Shown here: piece after piece, positions 39,033 to 46,453 of the stretch | Layout: every line of letters begins with the position of its first letter | How positions within the stretch are numbered: position 1 is the first letter of the stretch | NCBI RefSeq assembly: GCF_031679605.1 | Contig: NZ_CP117522.1 | Span: 3,720,001 to 3,784,000, forward strand | Reading direction: 5' to 3' | Source of the DNA: Streptomyces luomodiensis | GTDB lineage: Bacteria; Actinomycetota; Actinomycetes; Streptomycetales; Streptomycetaceae | Length of the DNA stretch: 64,000 nt | Made by a program: the position numbers and the translations under genes | The notes under the pieces: model-generated | Databases searched by the model: none | What the model saw: the letters and a program-made list of their open reading frames with translations, nothing else | Told to the model about the DNA's origin: nothing

Positions 39033-39971
39033 ATGCACGACTACGACCTGCTGGTCGTGGGATCGGCCAACGCCGATCTGGTGATCGGAGTCGACCGCCG
39101 CCCCGGGGCGGGCGAGACCGTCCTCGGTTCCGACCTGGTGGTCCACCCCGGCGGCAAGGGCGCCAACCAGGCCGTCGCCGCGGCCCGGCTGGGGGCCCGG
39201 ACAGCCCTGCTGGCCCGGGTCGGCGACGACGGCCACGGCCGGCTGCTGCTGGACTCGCAGCGGACCGCCGGGGTCGACACCGTGGGCGTCCTCGTCGGCG
39301 GCGCGCCCACCGGGGTCGCGCTGATCACGGTGGACCCCTCGGGCGACAACAGCATCGTGGTCTCCCCAGGGGCCAACGCCCGGCTGACCCCCGAGGACGT
39401 CCGGGCCTCGGTACGCCTGCTCGCCGCGGCGCGGGTGGTCTCCCTCCAGCTGGAGATCCCGCTGGAGACGGTCGCCGAGGTGGTCCGCACCGCGCACGCG
39501 GGCTTCGGCGGCCGCCCCGGGCCGCGCGTGGTGCTCAACCCCTCGCCGCCCGCGCCGCTGCCCGCCGATGTGCTGGCCGCCTGTGACCCCCTGGTGGTCA
39601 ACGAGCACGAGGCGCGGTTCCTGCTGAGCGACGACCCGGCGGGGTCCTCCGGGGACCCCGAGAAGTGGGCCAAGGCCCTGCTGGCGCGCGGCCCGCGCTC
39701 GGTCGTGGTGACCCTGGGCGGCGAGGGCGCGCTGGTCGCCGACCGCGACCGTACGGTGCCGGTGCCCAGTGTCGCGGTGGCGGCGGTGGACACCACGGGC
39801 GCCGGGGACGCCTTCACCGGCGCGCTCGCCTGGCGCCTCGGCGTCGGCGACGACCTTCAGGCGGCGGTGCGGTTCGCGGTGCGCGTGGGCGCGGCCGCGG
39901 TGACCCGGCCCGGGGCGCAGGCGTCCTTCCCGAACGCCGAGCAGGTGGCGGCGCTGCCACGGGGGCGGTAA
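39033..39971 (+). CDS. rbsK: Ribokinase-like PfkB carbohydrate kinase
   Basis: A 312-aa PfkB kinase. HPGGKGANQAVAAARLGA (near 40-57) binds the sugar, and DTTGAGDAFTGAL (near 252-264) is the catalytic Asp/anion-hole motif. It probably makes ribose 5-phosphate after import by the preceding ABC system. ATG 39033 has AAGGA 8 nt upstream; GTG 39027 is too close to that site. It is last in the operon and is followed by a terminator. Confidence 0.9.
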   Translation: MHDYDLLVVGSANADLVIGVDRRPGAGETVLGSDLVVHPGGKGANQAVAAARLGARTALLARVGDDGHGRLLLDSQRTAGVDTVGVLVGGAPTGVALITVDPSGDNSIVVSPGANARLTPEDVRASVRLLAAARVVSLQLEIPLETVAEVVRTAHAGFGGRPGPRVVLNPSPPAPLPADVLAACDPLVVNEHEARFLLSDDPAGSSGDPEKWAKALLARGPRSVVVTLGGEGALVADRDRTVPVPSVAVAAVDTTGAGDAFTGALAWRLGVGDDLQAAVRFAVRVGAAAVTRPGAQASFPNAEQVAALPRGR

Positions 39972-39978
39972 CGCGTTT

Positions 39979-40009
39979 CGAGGGGCCCGGTCCGTGGCCG
40001 GGCCCCTCG
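39979..40009 (+). terminator. Terminator of the ribose-type operon
   Basis: CGAGGGGCCCGG (39979-39990) and CCGGGCCCCTCG (39998-40009) form a perfect 12-bp stem with a 7-nt loop, 7 bp past the ribokinase stop codon. No T-run follows. Confidence 0.85.
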
Positions 40010-40150
40010 TGTCCCCCTCCCCACGAGCTTCCTCCGAATCCCCCCGGATCCCTCCCCAGGAAGCCCGATGCCCGATACGACCTGCCAGGGGCCGGAAGGG
40101 TTGTCACCCGGGTTCCGGCGGTTATCGATCCGTTATGGAGATCCCGTTCC

Positions 40151-40201
40151 GGGGCGTTCCGTCGCGGGGCGCCGTTGTGGGGCGCCCCGTCGTGGGGCGC
40201 C
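40151..40201. repeat. Repeated GGGGCGCC words in the 39972-40360 gap
   Basis: GGGGCGTT at 40151 and GGGGCGCC at 40166, 40179 and 40194 recur every 13-15 bp. The 389-bp gap between ribokinase and the repeat protein holds no gene I can support; it must hold the promoter of the latter. Confidence 0.65.
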
Positions 40202-40360
40202 GGCTCCGAGAGCGGTCACGGATTTTTTTCCGGGGCGCGACAACCTCGGGTGGGGCCGCACGTCTGGTGGGGTGAAGGCGGGTTCCGGAACGGGTCCTCG
40301 GACCCTCGGTGCGCGCCTCACCCATCAGCGTTCGCTCAACCTTTCCGGGAGTCATTCCGT

Positions 40361-40864
40361 ATGCAGCACGTCCGCGCCAAGAAGCCCAACCGCCGTCTGC
40401 GCCCCTGGCTCATGGGGTCGGCCGCCGGTGTCGCCCTGCTCGTGGGCGGGGGCTTCGCCGCCCAGGCCGCCACCGCCGACCACTCGCGCCCGGCCAAGCC
40501 CGCGCCCGCCCAGACCAGCACCCCCGAGCCGGTGCCCACCCGGACCAGCACCCCCAAGCCGGTCCCCACCCGGACCAGCACCCCCGCGCCGGCCCCCGAC
40601 CAGACCGGAACCCCCGGGCCGGCCCCCGACCAGACCAGCACCCCCGGGCCGGCCCCCGACCAGACCAGCACCCCTGAGCCGGCTCCCGACCAGACCGACA
40701 CCCCCGCGCCGGTCCCCACCCGGACCAGCACCCCTGAGCCGGCTCCCGACCAGACCGGCACCCCCGGGCCGGCCCCCGACCAGACCAGCACCCCCGCGCC
40801 CGCACAGCCGCCGACCAGCGTGCCTGAGCCCGCCGAGCCCGAGCCCGCGCGGGCCGGCCGCTAA
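40361..40864 (+). CDS. Exported or membrane-anchored Pro/Thr-rich protein with ten decapeptide repeats
   Basis: A 167-aa protein. A basic N-terminus (KKPNRRLRPW) and a hydrophobic stretch (residues 17-37) form a signal peptide or anchor with a possible AAQAATA cleavage site. Residues 52-151 are ten consecutive 10-aa repeats, T-x-T-P-x-P-x-P followed by TR or DQ. A Pro/Glu tail follows. Such extended PT-rich stretches are typical of wall-spanning or glycosylated stalks. No enzymatic domain is present. It is followed 71 bp later by an ECF sigma gene in the same direction. ATG 40361 follows GGGAG at 10 nt. Confidence 0.8.
   Translation: MQHVRAKKPNRRLRPWLMGSAAGVALLVGGGFAAQAATADHSRPAKPAPAQTSTPEPVPTRTSTPKPVPTRTSTPAPAPDQTGTPGPAPDQTSTPGPAPDQTSTPEPAPDQTDTPAPVPTRTSTPEPAPDQTGTPGPAPDQTSTPAPAQPPTSVPEPAEPEPARAGR
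40514..40813 (+). repeat. 30-bp tandem repeat, ten copies, coding
   Basis: Ten head-to-tail 30-bp units encode the decapeptide repeats of the Pro/Thr protein. Two variants alternate: those ending in VPTR (units 1, 2, 7) and those ending in APDQ (units 3-6, 8, 9). The tenth is degenerate. Near-identity at DNA level suggests recent expansion. Confidence 0.9.
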
Positions 40865-40935
40865 CCGTCAGCCACGGGTGGGGCGGGACCGGATCCGGAG
40901 CCGGTCCCGCCGCACCGATGAGGTGAACGAGGACG

Positions 40936-41568
40936 ATGCAGCTCACTCTTGTCCTGCCCTGGTGGGCCCGGCTGCTGCGCCGCGCCCGGACCACCGCCCC
41001 GACGCCGGCGGTGGAACCGCCGCGCGCCGAGCGGCGGTTCCGCGTCCTGCGGTCGGTGGGCGGCCGGGACGACGACGAGCCCGGCCCCACGCTGGCCGAC
41101 CTGTACCAGGCCCGGCGGCTGGACATGGTCCGGCTGGCCGTCTTCCTGGTGGACGACCTGCATACCGCCGAGGACGTCGTCCAGGACGCCTTCGCCGCCG
41201 TCTGCCGCCGGCACGGCTCACGGCTGGACAGCCTCCAGGACGCCCACGCCTACCTGCACACCGCGGTGGTCAACGCGGCCCGCTCCGTGCTGCGCCGGCG
41301 GCGTACGGCACGTGCGTACACCCCGCCGTACCAGGGGCCGGGAGCGCCGGTGGACGAGCCGCTGCTGCTCGCCGAGGAGCACCGGCAGGTGCTCGACGCG
41401 ATGGCCCGGCTCACCGCGCGGCAGCGCGAGGTCCTGGTGCTGCGCTACTGGTCGGAGCTGACCGAGGCACAGATCGCCGAGACGCTGGGCATCTCCCGCG
41501 GCACGGTGAAGTCGACCGCGAGCCGTGCGCTCGTCACCCTGGAAAGACTGCTGGAGGTGGACCGGTGA
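40936..41568 (+). CDS. ECF-family RNA polymerase sigma factor
   Basis: A 210-aa sigma-70 family protein of ECF layout. Sigma-2 (about 52-115) contains LAVFLVDDLHTAEDVVQDAF. Sigma-4 (about 150-205) contains LTARQREVLVLRYWSELTEA and the HTH ISRGTVKSTASRAL. A roughly 50-aa N-terminal extension (WWARLLRRARTT, then Arg-rich) precedes sigma-2. It overlaps the next gene by GTGA, suggesting a cognate regulator. ATG 40936 lies behind AGGACG. Confidence 0.9.
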   Translation: MQLTLVLPWWARLLRRARTTAPTPAVEPPRAERRFRVLRSVGGRDDDEPGPTLADLYQARRLDMVRLAVFLVDDLHTAEDVVQDAFAAVCRRHGSRLDSLQDAHAYLHTAVVNAARSVLRRRRTARAYTPPYQGPGAPVDEPLLLAEEHRQVLDAMARLTARQREVLVLRYWSELTEAQIAETLGISRGTVKSTASRALVTLERLLEVDR

Positions 41569-41924
41569 GCACTCCCCCGTCGCTCGAGGAACGGCTGCGC
41601 ACCGCGCTCGACGCCCGTGCGCGGCTCATCAGCGCCCGTGATCTGGCACCGGCCCGTCCGCCCACCGGCCGGGCGTGGGGGACGCGGCGGATCCGGCGGG
41701 TGGTGTCCGCGGTCGCCGTGACGGCGGCGGCAGCGGCGGCGGCCGTCGCGTTCGTGCTGCTGTCCGGCTCGCCGGAGAGCGGCAGGAAGACGCCGCCCGC
41801 GCGCGAGCCCTCGCCTCCGGCCACCTCGGTACCCTCGTCGACCAGCGTCCCTTCGACCGAGCCCTCCCCCGCCTCGCCGCCCTCGGCCCCGTCCGGGACG
41901 GACACCCCGTCAGTGGCGCGCTGA
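41565..41924 (+). CDS. Small single-pass membrane protein, probable anti-sigma factor
   Basis: A 119-aa protein. It has an N-terminal cytoplasmic stretch (SLEERLRTALDARARLISARD), one membrane helix near residues 46-67 (VVSAVAVTAAAAAAAVAFVLL), and a Pro/Ser/Thr-rich outer tail. It begins inside the stop of the ECF sigma gene, the usual arrangement for an anti-sigma factor. No zinc-binding HxxxCxxC motif is present, so it would be of a non-ZAS type. Function is inferred from layout. Confidence 0.7.
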   Translation: MSTPPSLEERLRTALDARARLISARDLAPARPPTGRAWGTRRIRRVVSAVAVTAAAAAAAVAFVLLSGSPESGRKTPPAREPSPPATSVPSSTSVPSTEPSPASPPSAPSGTDTPSVAR

Positions 41925-41950
41925 CCCGGTGGCGGTCGCCCCGGCCCGGC

Positions 41951-42400
41951 TCACTGCACGTCGAACTCGTTGCCCTCGGGGTCGGCCATCGTGACGTGGT
42001 GGGTGCCCGGCTCCTGTACGACCCCCAGCACCGTCGCGCCCAGCCCGGTCAGCCGCTTCACCTCGCGGTCCCGCTCTTCCGGGCCCACGTGCACATCGAT
42101 GTGCAGCCGGTTCTTGCCCCGCTTGGGCTCCGGAACGGCCTGGAAGAGCAGTCTGCGGCCGAGTCCGACGCCGTTCGCGGGGTCGAACGGGTCGTCGGGG
42201 TGGCGTACGCCGGCGGCGTGCCGCCACGCCTTCCGTCCGTCGACCGTGGTGTGGTCGTCCGCGCCGATCGCCCCCACGCCCAGCAGGTGGTCGATCAGGA
42301 CACTGTGGTCCTCGACCACATAGCCGAGGGCCTCCGCCCAGAAGGACGCGAGCCGTATCGGGTCGGCGCAGTCGACGACGAGCTTCCAGTGCACGGCCAT
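41951..42400 (-). CDS. VOC (glyoxalase/bleomycin-resistance fold) family protein
   Basis: A 149-aa VOC protein with paired beta-alpha-beta-beta-beta units. WKLVVDCADPIRLASFWAEALGY starts the first (in two parts) and RLHIDVHVG ... MADPEGNEFDV the second. His and Glu in these strands may bind metal. This subgroup (glyoxalase-like, with LLFQAVPEPK) is common in actinobacteria and its substrate is unknown. ATG 42400 follows GGAGG at 6 nt, better than an upstream GTG. It is divergent from the CGNR regulator. Confidence 0.88.
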   Translation of the reverse strand: MAVHWKLVVDCADPIRLASFWAEALGYVVEDHSVLIDHLLGVGAIGADDHTTVDGRKAWRHAAGVRHPDDPFDPANGVGLGRRLLFQAVPEPKRGKNRLHIDVHVGPEERDREVKRLTGLGATVLGVVQEPGTHHVTMADPEGNEFDVQ

Positions 42401-42434
42401 GTGATCCTCCGGGTCCCGATGAGCGTGCACCACT

Positions 42435-42440
42435 TATACT
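42435..42440 (+). promoter_or_regulatory. -10 box of a probable leaderless CGNR mRNA
   Basis: TATACT ends 6 nt before the ATG at 42447, so transcription would start at or next to the start codon. No ribosome-binding sequence precedes it. A clear -35 was not found. Confidence 0.6.
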
Positions 42441-42446
42441 GGTTAC

Positions 42447-43058
42447 ATGCGCGAGGCGACAACCGGACTGGTTCTGCGTCCCCCTGACGGCGGCTCATTC
42501 CTCTTCGACCCCGGCGCCCTGTGCCTGGAGTTCCTCACCACCGGCGGCCCCGGCGCGTTCGCCCGCTACGAGATCCTGCACGAACCGGGCGACCTCGCCG
42601 ACTGGCTGGCCCTCTCCCGCCTGCGCCTGGCCGCCACGGACCTCCGCGTCGGCCCCGACGACCTCGACGCCGGGCGCCGGCTCCGCGACGCCCTGTGGCA
42701 CATGGCCCGTGCCACGGCCCATGGCCGCCCCCACCGGGCCGAGGACGTGGCAGAGGTCAACCGCGCCGCCCAGCACCCGCCCCTCGCCCCGCGGATCGCC
42801 CCGGACGGCTCCCACGCCTGGTCGCTCCCGGCCGGCGGTGCCCAGGCGCTCTCCGCCATCGCCCGCGACGCCGTGGAGCTGTTCACCGGCCGCCACGCCG
42901 CTCGCGTCCGCGAATGCGCCGCCCACGACTGCTACCTGGTCTTCGTGGACACCTCGCGCCCCGGCCGCCGCCGCTGGTGCGCCATGGAGCGCTGCGGCAA
43001 CCGCCACAAGGTCCGCGCCCTGAGGGCCCGCCGCGAACCAGGGCCCGCGCCGGGCTGA
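42447..43058 (+). CDS. CGNR zinc-finger (ABATE domain) regulator
   Basis: A 203-aa protein. An N-terminal ABATE-like stress-related domain (LCLEFLTTGG ... DLADWLALSRL) precedes a C-terminal CGNR zinc finger (about 150-195). The finger has CAAHDCYLVFVDTSRPGRRR split before WCAMERCGNRHKVRALR. Four cysteines would bind zinc, and the basic helix would bind DNA. ATG 42447 appears leaderless. Divergent from the VOC gene, which it may control. Confidence 0.88.
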   Translation: MREATTGLVLRPPDGGSFLFDPGALCLEFLTTGGPGAFARYEILHEPGDLADWLALSRLRLAATDLRVGPDDLDAGRRLRDALWHMARATAHGRPHRAEDVAEVNRAAQHPPLAPRIAPDGSHAWSLPAGGAQALSAIARDAVELFTGRHAARVRECAAHDCYLVFVDTSRPGRRRWCAMERCGNRHKVRALRARREPGPAPG

Positions 43059-43169
43059 CCGGCCCGCCGCGGCGCGGGGTCGCCGGGCCGCCGTCCGCCA
43101 CCGGCCCCCACGCCGGTGGCGGACGGCGGATGTCGCCCGACGTGTGGGCGAACGCGCCGGAGGTGCGCG

Positions 43170-44000
43170 TCAGAGGACCAGGTCGCGGTAGCGGTCGACG
43201 ACCTCCGCCAGGACCTCCGCGCCGTCCCGGGCCCAGAGGTCCGGGTTGAAGATCTCCACCTCGATCGGGCCGGTGAAGCCCGTCGCGTCGACCTGTTCGC
43301 GGAACCAGCGGAAGTCGACCGCGCCGTCGCCGAGCTGGCCCCGGCCCAGGAGCACGCCCTCCGGGAGGGGGGTGATCCAGTCGGCGAGCTGGAACGCGGC
43401 GATACGGCCTGTGGCACCCGCGCGGGCGATCTGGGCCGCCACGGCGTCGTCCCACCACAGGTGGTAGGTGTCCACGACCACGCCCACCTGGTCCGCCGGG
43501 AAGCGCTCGGCCAGGTCCAGGGCCTGGCCGAGGGTGGAGACCACACAGCGGTCGGCGGCGTACATGGGGTGCAGGGCCTCGATGGCCAGGCGGACGCCGT
43601 GGTCGGCCGCGTACGGGACGAGCTCGGCCAGTGCGTCGGCGATGCGCTCGCGGGCGGCGAAGAGGTCGCGGCTGCCCGCCGGGAGGCCGCCGGAGACCAG
43701 GACCAGGGTGTCGGTGCCCAGGGTGGCGGCCTCGTCGATGGCCTTGCGGTTGTCGGCCAGGGCGGCGGCGCGCCGCTCGGGGTCGAGCGCGGTGAAGAAG
43801 CCGCCCCGGCACAGGCTGGTGACGGTCAGGCCCGCGTTCCGCACCAGCGCGGCCGCCGCCTCGACGCCGTACTTCTGGACCGGTTCGCGCCACAGGCCCA
43901 CGCCCGTGACGCCCGCCTTGGCGCAGCCCTCCGCCAGCTCCGGCAGCGACCACTGCTTGATGGTTTCCTGGTTGAGGCTCAGGCGGGGGACCGGGTTCAT
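43170..44000 (-). CDS. Sugar phosphate isomerase/epimerase (xylose isomerase-like TIM barrel)
   Basis: A 276-aa TIM barrel of the AP-endonuclease-2 superfamily. Metal-ligand motifs are AIEALHPMYA, VVDTYHLWWD, AFQLADW and IEVEIFNPD. These enzymes epimerise or isomerise keto-sugars or keto-polyols. ATG 44000 overlaps the DUF993 stop by 4 bp. It is last in the Gfo/Idh-DUF993-isomerase operon. Confidence 0.9.
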   Translation of the reverse strand: MNPVPRLSLNQETIKQWSLPELAEGCAKAGVTGVGLWREPVQKYGVEAAAALVRNAGLTVTSLCRGGFFTALDPERRAAALADNRKAIDEAATLGTDTLVLVSGGLPAGSRDLFAARERIADALAELVPYAADHGVRLAIEALHPMYAADRCVVSTLGQALDLAERFPADQVGVVVDTYHLWWDDAVAAQIARAGATGRIAAFQLADWITPLPEGVLLGRGQLGDGAVDFRWFREQVDATGFTGPIEVEIFNPDLWARDGAEVLAEVVDRYRDLVL

Positions 44001-45166
44001 TGCGCGACTCCGTGGACGGTGAGCAGGTGTTTCATCCGCGATTCGGCCAGCGCCGGGTCCGGGAACAGGCCCAGCCCGTCCGCCAGTTCGTACGCGCGGG
44101 CCAGATGCGGCAGCGAACGGGCCGACTGCAGGCCGCCCACCATCGTGAAGTGCGACTGGTGGCCCGCCAGCCAGGCCAGGAGGACCACGCCCGTCTTGTA
44201 GTAGCGGGTCGGGGTCTGGAAGAGGTGGCGGGAGAGCTCCACCGTCGGGTCCAGCAGCGCGCGGAAGCCGGCCACGTCGCCGGTGTCCAGGGTGCGCACG
44301 GCCTCGGCGGCCAGCGGGCCCAGCGGGTCGAAGATGCCGAGCAGGGCGTGGCTGAAGCCCTGGTCGTCGCCCGCGATCAGCTCGGGGTAGTGGAAGTCGT
44401 CGCCCGTGTAGCAGCGCACCCCGTCCGGCAGCTTGCGCCGCAGGTCGATCTCGCGCCGGGCGTCCAGCAGGGAGACCTTGATGCCGTCGACCTTGTCGGG
44501 GTGGGCGGAGATGACGTCGAGGAAGGCGCGGGTGGCGGCGTCCAGGTCGGTGCTGCCCCAGTAGCCCTCCAGGGCCGGGTCGAACATCGGGCCCAGCCAG
44601 TGCAGGATCACCGGCTCGGCGGACTGGCGCAGCAGGTGGCCGTAGACCTCCAGGTAGTCCTCGGGGCCCTTGGCCACGGCGCACAGGGCGCGCGAGGCCA
44701 TCAGGATGGCCTGGGCGCCGGACTCCTCGCAGACGGCCAGCTGTTCCTCGTACGCGGCCCGGACCTGGTCCAGGCCGTAGGGATAGCCGATCTCGGTGGC
44801 GGCCAGTTGGTCGGTGCCGACGCCGCAGGCGATACGGCCGCCGACGGCCTTCGCCTCGGCCGCCGAGCGGCGGATCAGCTCGGCGGCGCCCGCCCAGTCC
44901 AGGCCCATACCGCGCTGGGCGGTGTCCATGGCCTCGGCCACGCCCAGCCCGTGCGACCACAGGTGGCGGCGGAAGGCGAGGGTGGCGTCCCAGTCGACGG
45001 CGGCCGGGCCGTCGGGGGTCGCGTCGGCGTACGGGTCGGCCACCACATGGGCGGCCGAGAAGACGACGCGCGAGGTGAAGGGGGTGCCGGCGGCCGGCGA
45101 CAGCGGCTCGGCGCGGGGTTCGTAGGCGCGGGTGGTACCGCCCGGCGCGGGGAGGTGGATGGTCAC
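43997..45166 (-). CDS. DUF993 family protein (DapA-like TIM barrel, function unknown)
   Basis: A 389-aa protein of the DUF993 family, related to dihydrodipicolinate synthase/aldolase barrels. Recognisable parts are VDWDATLAFRRHLWSHGLGV, AEAMDTAQRGMGLDW, VILHWLGPMFDP and GIKVSLLDA. The Lys in VDGIKVSLLD could be the Schiff-base lysine of a class I aldolase. By context it may cleave or open a keto-sugar made by the neighbouring Gfo/Idh and isomerase enzymes; this is inference. GTG 45166 overlaps the upstream stop (GTGA). The open frame continues upstream in shadow only. Confidence 0.85.
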   Translation of the reverse strand: MTIHLPAPGGTTRAYEPRAEPLSPAAGTPFTSRVVFSAAHVVADPYADATPDGPAAVDWDATLAFRRHLWSHGLGVAEAMDTAQRGMGLDWAGAAELIRRSAAEAKAVGGRIACGVGTDQLAATEIGYPYGLDQVRAAYEEQLAVCEESGAQAILMASRALCAVAKGPEDYLEVYGHLLRQSAEPVILHWLGPMFDPALEGYWGSTDLDAATRAFLDVISAHPDKVDGIKVSLLDARREIDLRRKLPDGVRCYTGDDFHYPELIAGDDQGFSHALLGIFDPLGPLAAEAVRTLDTGDVAGFRALLDPTVELSRHLFQTPTRYYKTGVVLLAWLAGHQSHFTMVGGLQSARSLPHLARAYELADGLGLFPDPALAESRMKHLLTVHGVAQ

Positions 45167-46323
45167 AGGCTCAGCTCCGGTACGTCCAGCCGGCGGCCCT
45201 CCGCCGACGATTTCCAGCCCAGCTCGGCGAGCTGGACGCCGCGCGCACCGGCCAGCAGGTCCCAGCGCCAGGGCTCGTCGAGGGCGACATGGCGCAGGAA
45301 CAGCTCCCACTGCGCCTTGAAGCCGTTGTCGAACTCCCCGTTGTCGGGGACCTCCTGCCACTGCTCGCGGAACGCCTCGGTGGCGGGCAGGTCCGGGTTC
45401 CACACCGGCTTGGGGGTGGCCGAGCGGTGCTGGACGCGGCACTTGCGCAGGCCCGCGACGGCCGATCCCTCGGTGCCGTCGACCTGGAACTCGACCAGCT
45501 CGTCCCGGTTCACCCGGACCGCCCAGGAGGAGTTGATCTGGGCGATGGCGCCGCCCTCGAGCTGGAAGATGCCGTAGGCCGCGTCGTCGGCGGTGGCCTC
45601 GTACGGCTTGCCCTGCTCGTCCCAGCGGGTCGGGATGTGGGTGGTGGCCTGCGCCTGGACGGAGCGCACCGCGCCGAACAGCTCGTGCAGCACGTACTCC
45701 CAGTGCGGGAACATGTCGACGACGATGCCGCCGCCGTCCTCGGCCCGGTAGTTCCAGGAGGGCCGCTGGGCGCTCTGCCAGTCGCCCTCGAAGACCCAGT
45801 AGCCGAACTCCCCTCGCACGGAGAGGATGCGGCCGAAGAAGCCGCCGTCGATGAGGCGCTTGAGCTTCAGCAGCCCCGGCAGGAAGATCTTGTCCTGGAC
45901 GACGCCGTGCTTGACGCCCGCCGCCTGGGCGAGCCGGGCCAGCTCCAGGGCGCCCTCCAGGCCGGTGGCGGTGGGCTTCTCGGTGTAGATGTGCTTGCCC
46001 GCCGCGATGGCCTTCCTTATGGCCTCCTCACGGGCGGCGGTGACCTGCGCGTCGAAGTAGATGTCGACGCCGTCGTCCGCCAGTACGGCGTCCAGGTCGG
46101 TCGAGACGTCCGCGACCGGGTCGAGGCCGTGGCGCTCGGCGAGCTCCTTGAGCGCGTAGGCGCGGCGGCCGACGAGCAGCGGCTCGGGCCACAGCACGGT
46201 GCCGTCGCCGAGGCTGAGCCCGCCCTGTTCGCGGATGGCGAGGAGAGAGCGGACGAGGTGCTGGCGGTAGCCCATCCGGCCGGTCACACCGTTCATGGCG
46301 ATCCGCACTGTCTTGCGTGTCAC
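45163..46323 (-). CDS. Gfo/Idh/MocA family oxidoreductase (first gene of the DUF993 operon)
   Basis: A 386-aa NAD(P)-dependent sugar dehydrogenase-like protein. It has Rossmann start VRIAMNGVTGRMGYRQH and Lys in IYTEKPTATG. AEDGGGIVVDMFPHWEYVLHEL (in two parts) holds the catalytic Asp/His region. The unusual NGVTGRMG loop resembles other DUF993-linked members. GTG 46323 follows GAGGAG; longer starts are less likely. A palindromic AAGCGCTT operator at 46365-46378 overlaps its promoter. Confidence 0.9.
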   Translation of the reverse strand: MTRKTVRIAMNGVTGRMGYRQHLVRSLLAIREQGGLSLGDGTVLWPEPLLVGRRAYALKELAERHGLDPVADVSTDLDAVLADDGVDIYFDAQVTAAREEAIRKAIAAGKHIYTEKPTATGLEGALELARLAQAAGVKHGVVQDKIFLPGLLKLKRLIDGGFFGRILSVRGEFGYWVFEGDWQSAQRPSWNYRAEDGGGIVVDMFPHWEYVLHELFGAVRSVQAQATTHIPTRWDEQGKPYEATADDAAYGIFQLEGGAIAQINSSWAVRVNRDELVEFQVDGTEGSAVAGLRKCRVQHRSATPKPVWNPDLPATEAFREQWQEVPDNGEFDNGFKAQWELFLRHVALDEPWRWDLLAGARGVQLAELGWKSSAEGRRLDVPELSL

Positions 46324-46364
46324 GTGGGTTCTTCTCCTCACCGAGAGTCGCAGCAAGCGCATGC

Positions 46365-46378
46365 AGTAAGCGCTTTCT
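46365..46378 (-). promoter_or_regulatory. LacI-type operator of the DUF993 operon
   Basis: On the minus strand AGAAAGCGCTTACT, with a palindromic AAGCGCTT core, abuts a -10-like TAAATA (46383-46378). A half-site (AGCAAGCGC) lies at 46352-46360. It matches the site at 54937-54950 in 12 of 14 positions. Confidence 0.75.
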
Positions 46379-46453
46379 ATTTACACCAAGCTAACCGTCC
46401 CTGGCCGCCCCTGTACAGACCGAACACAGGGACGGCACAGGACGGTCGGCGCC

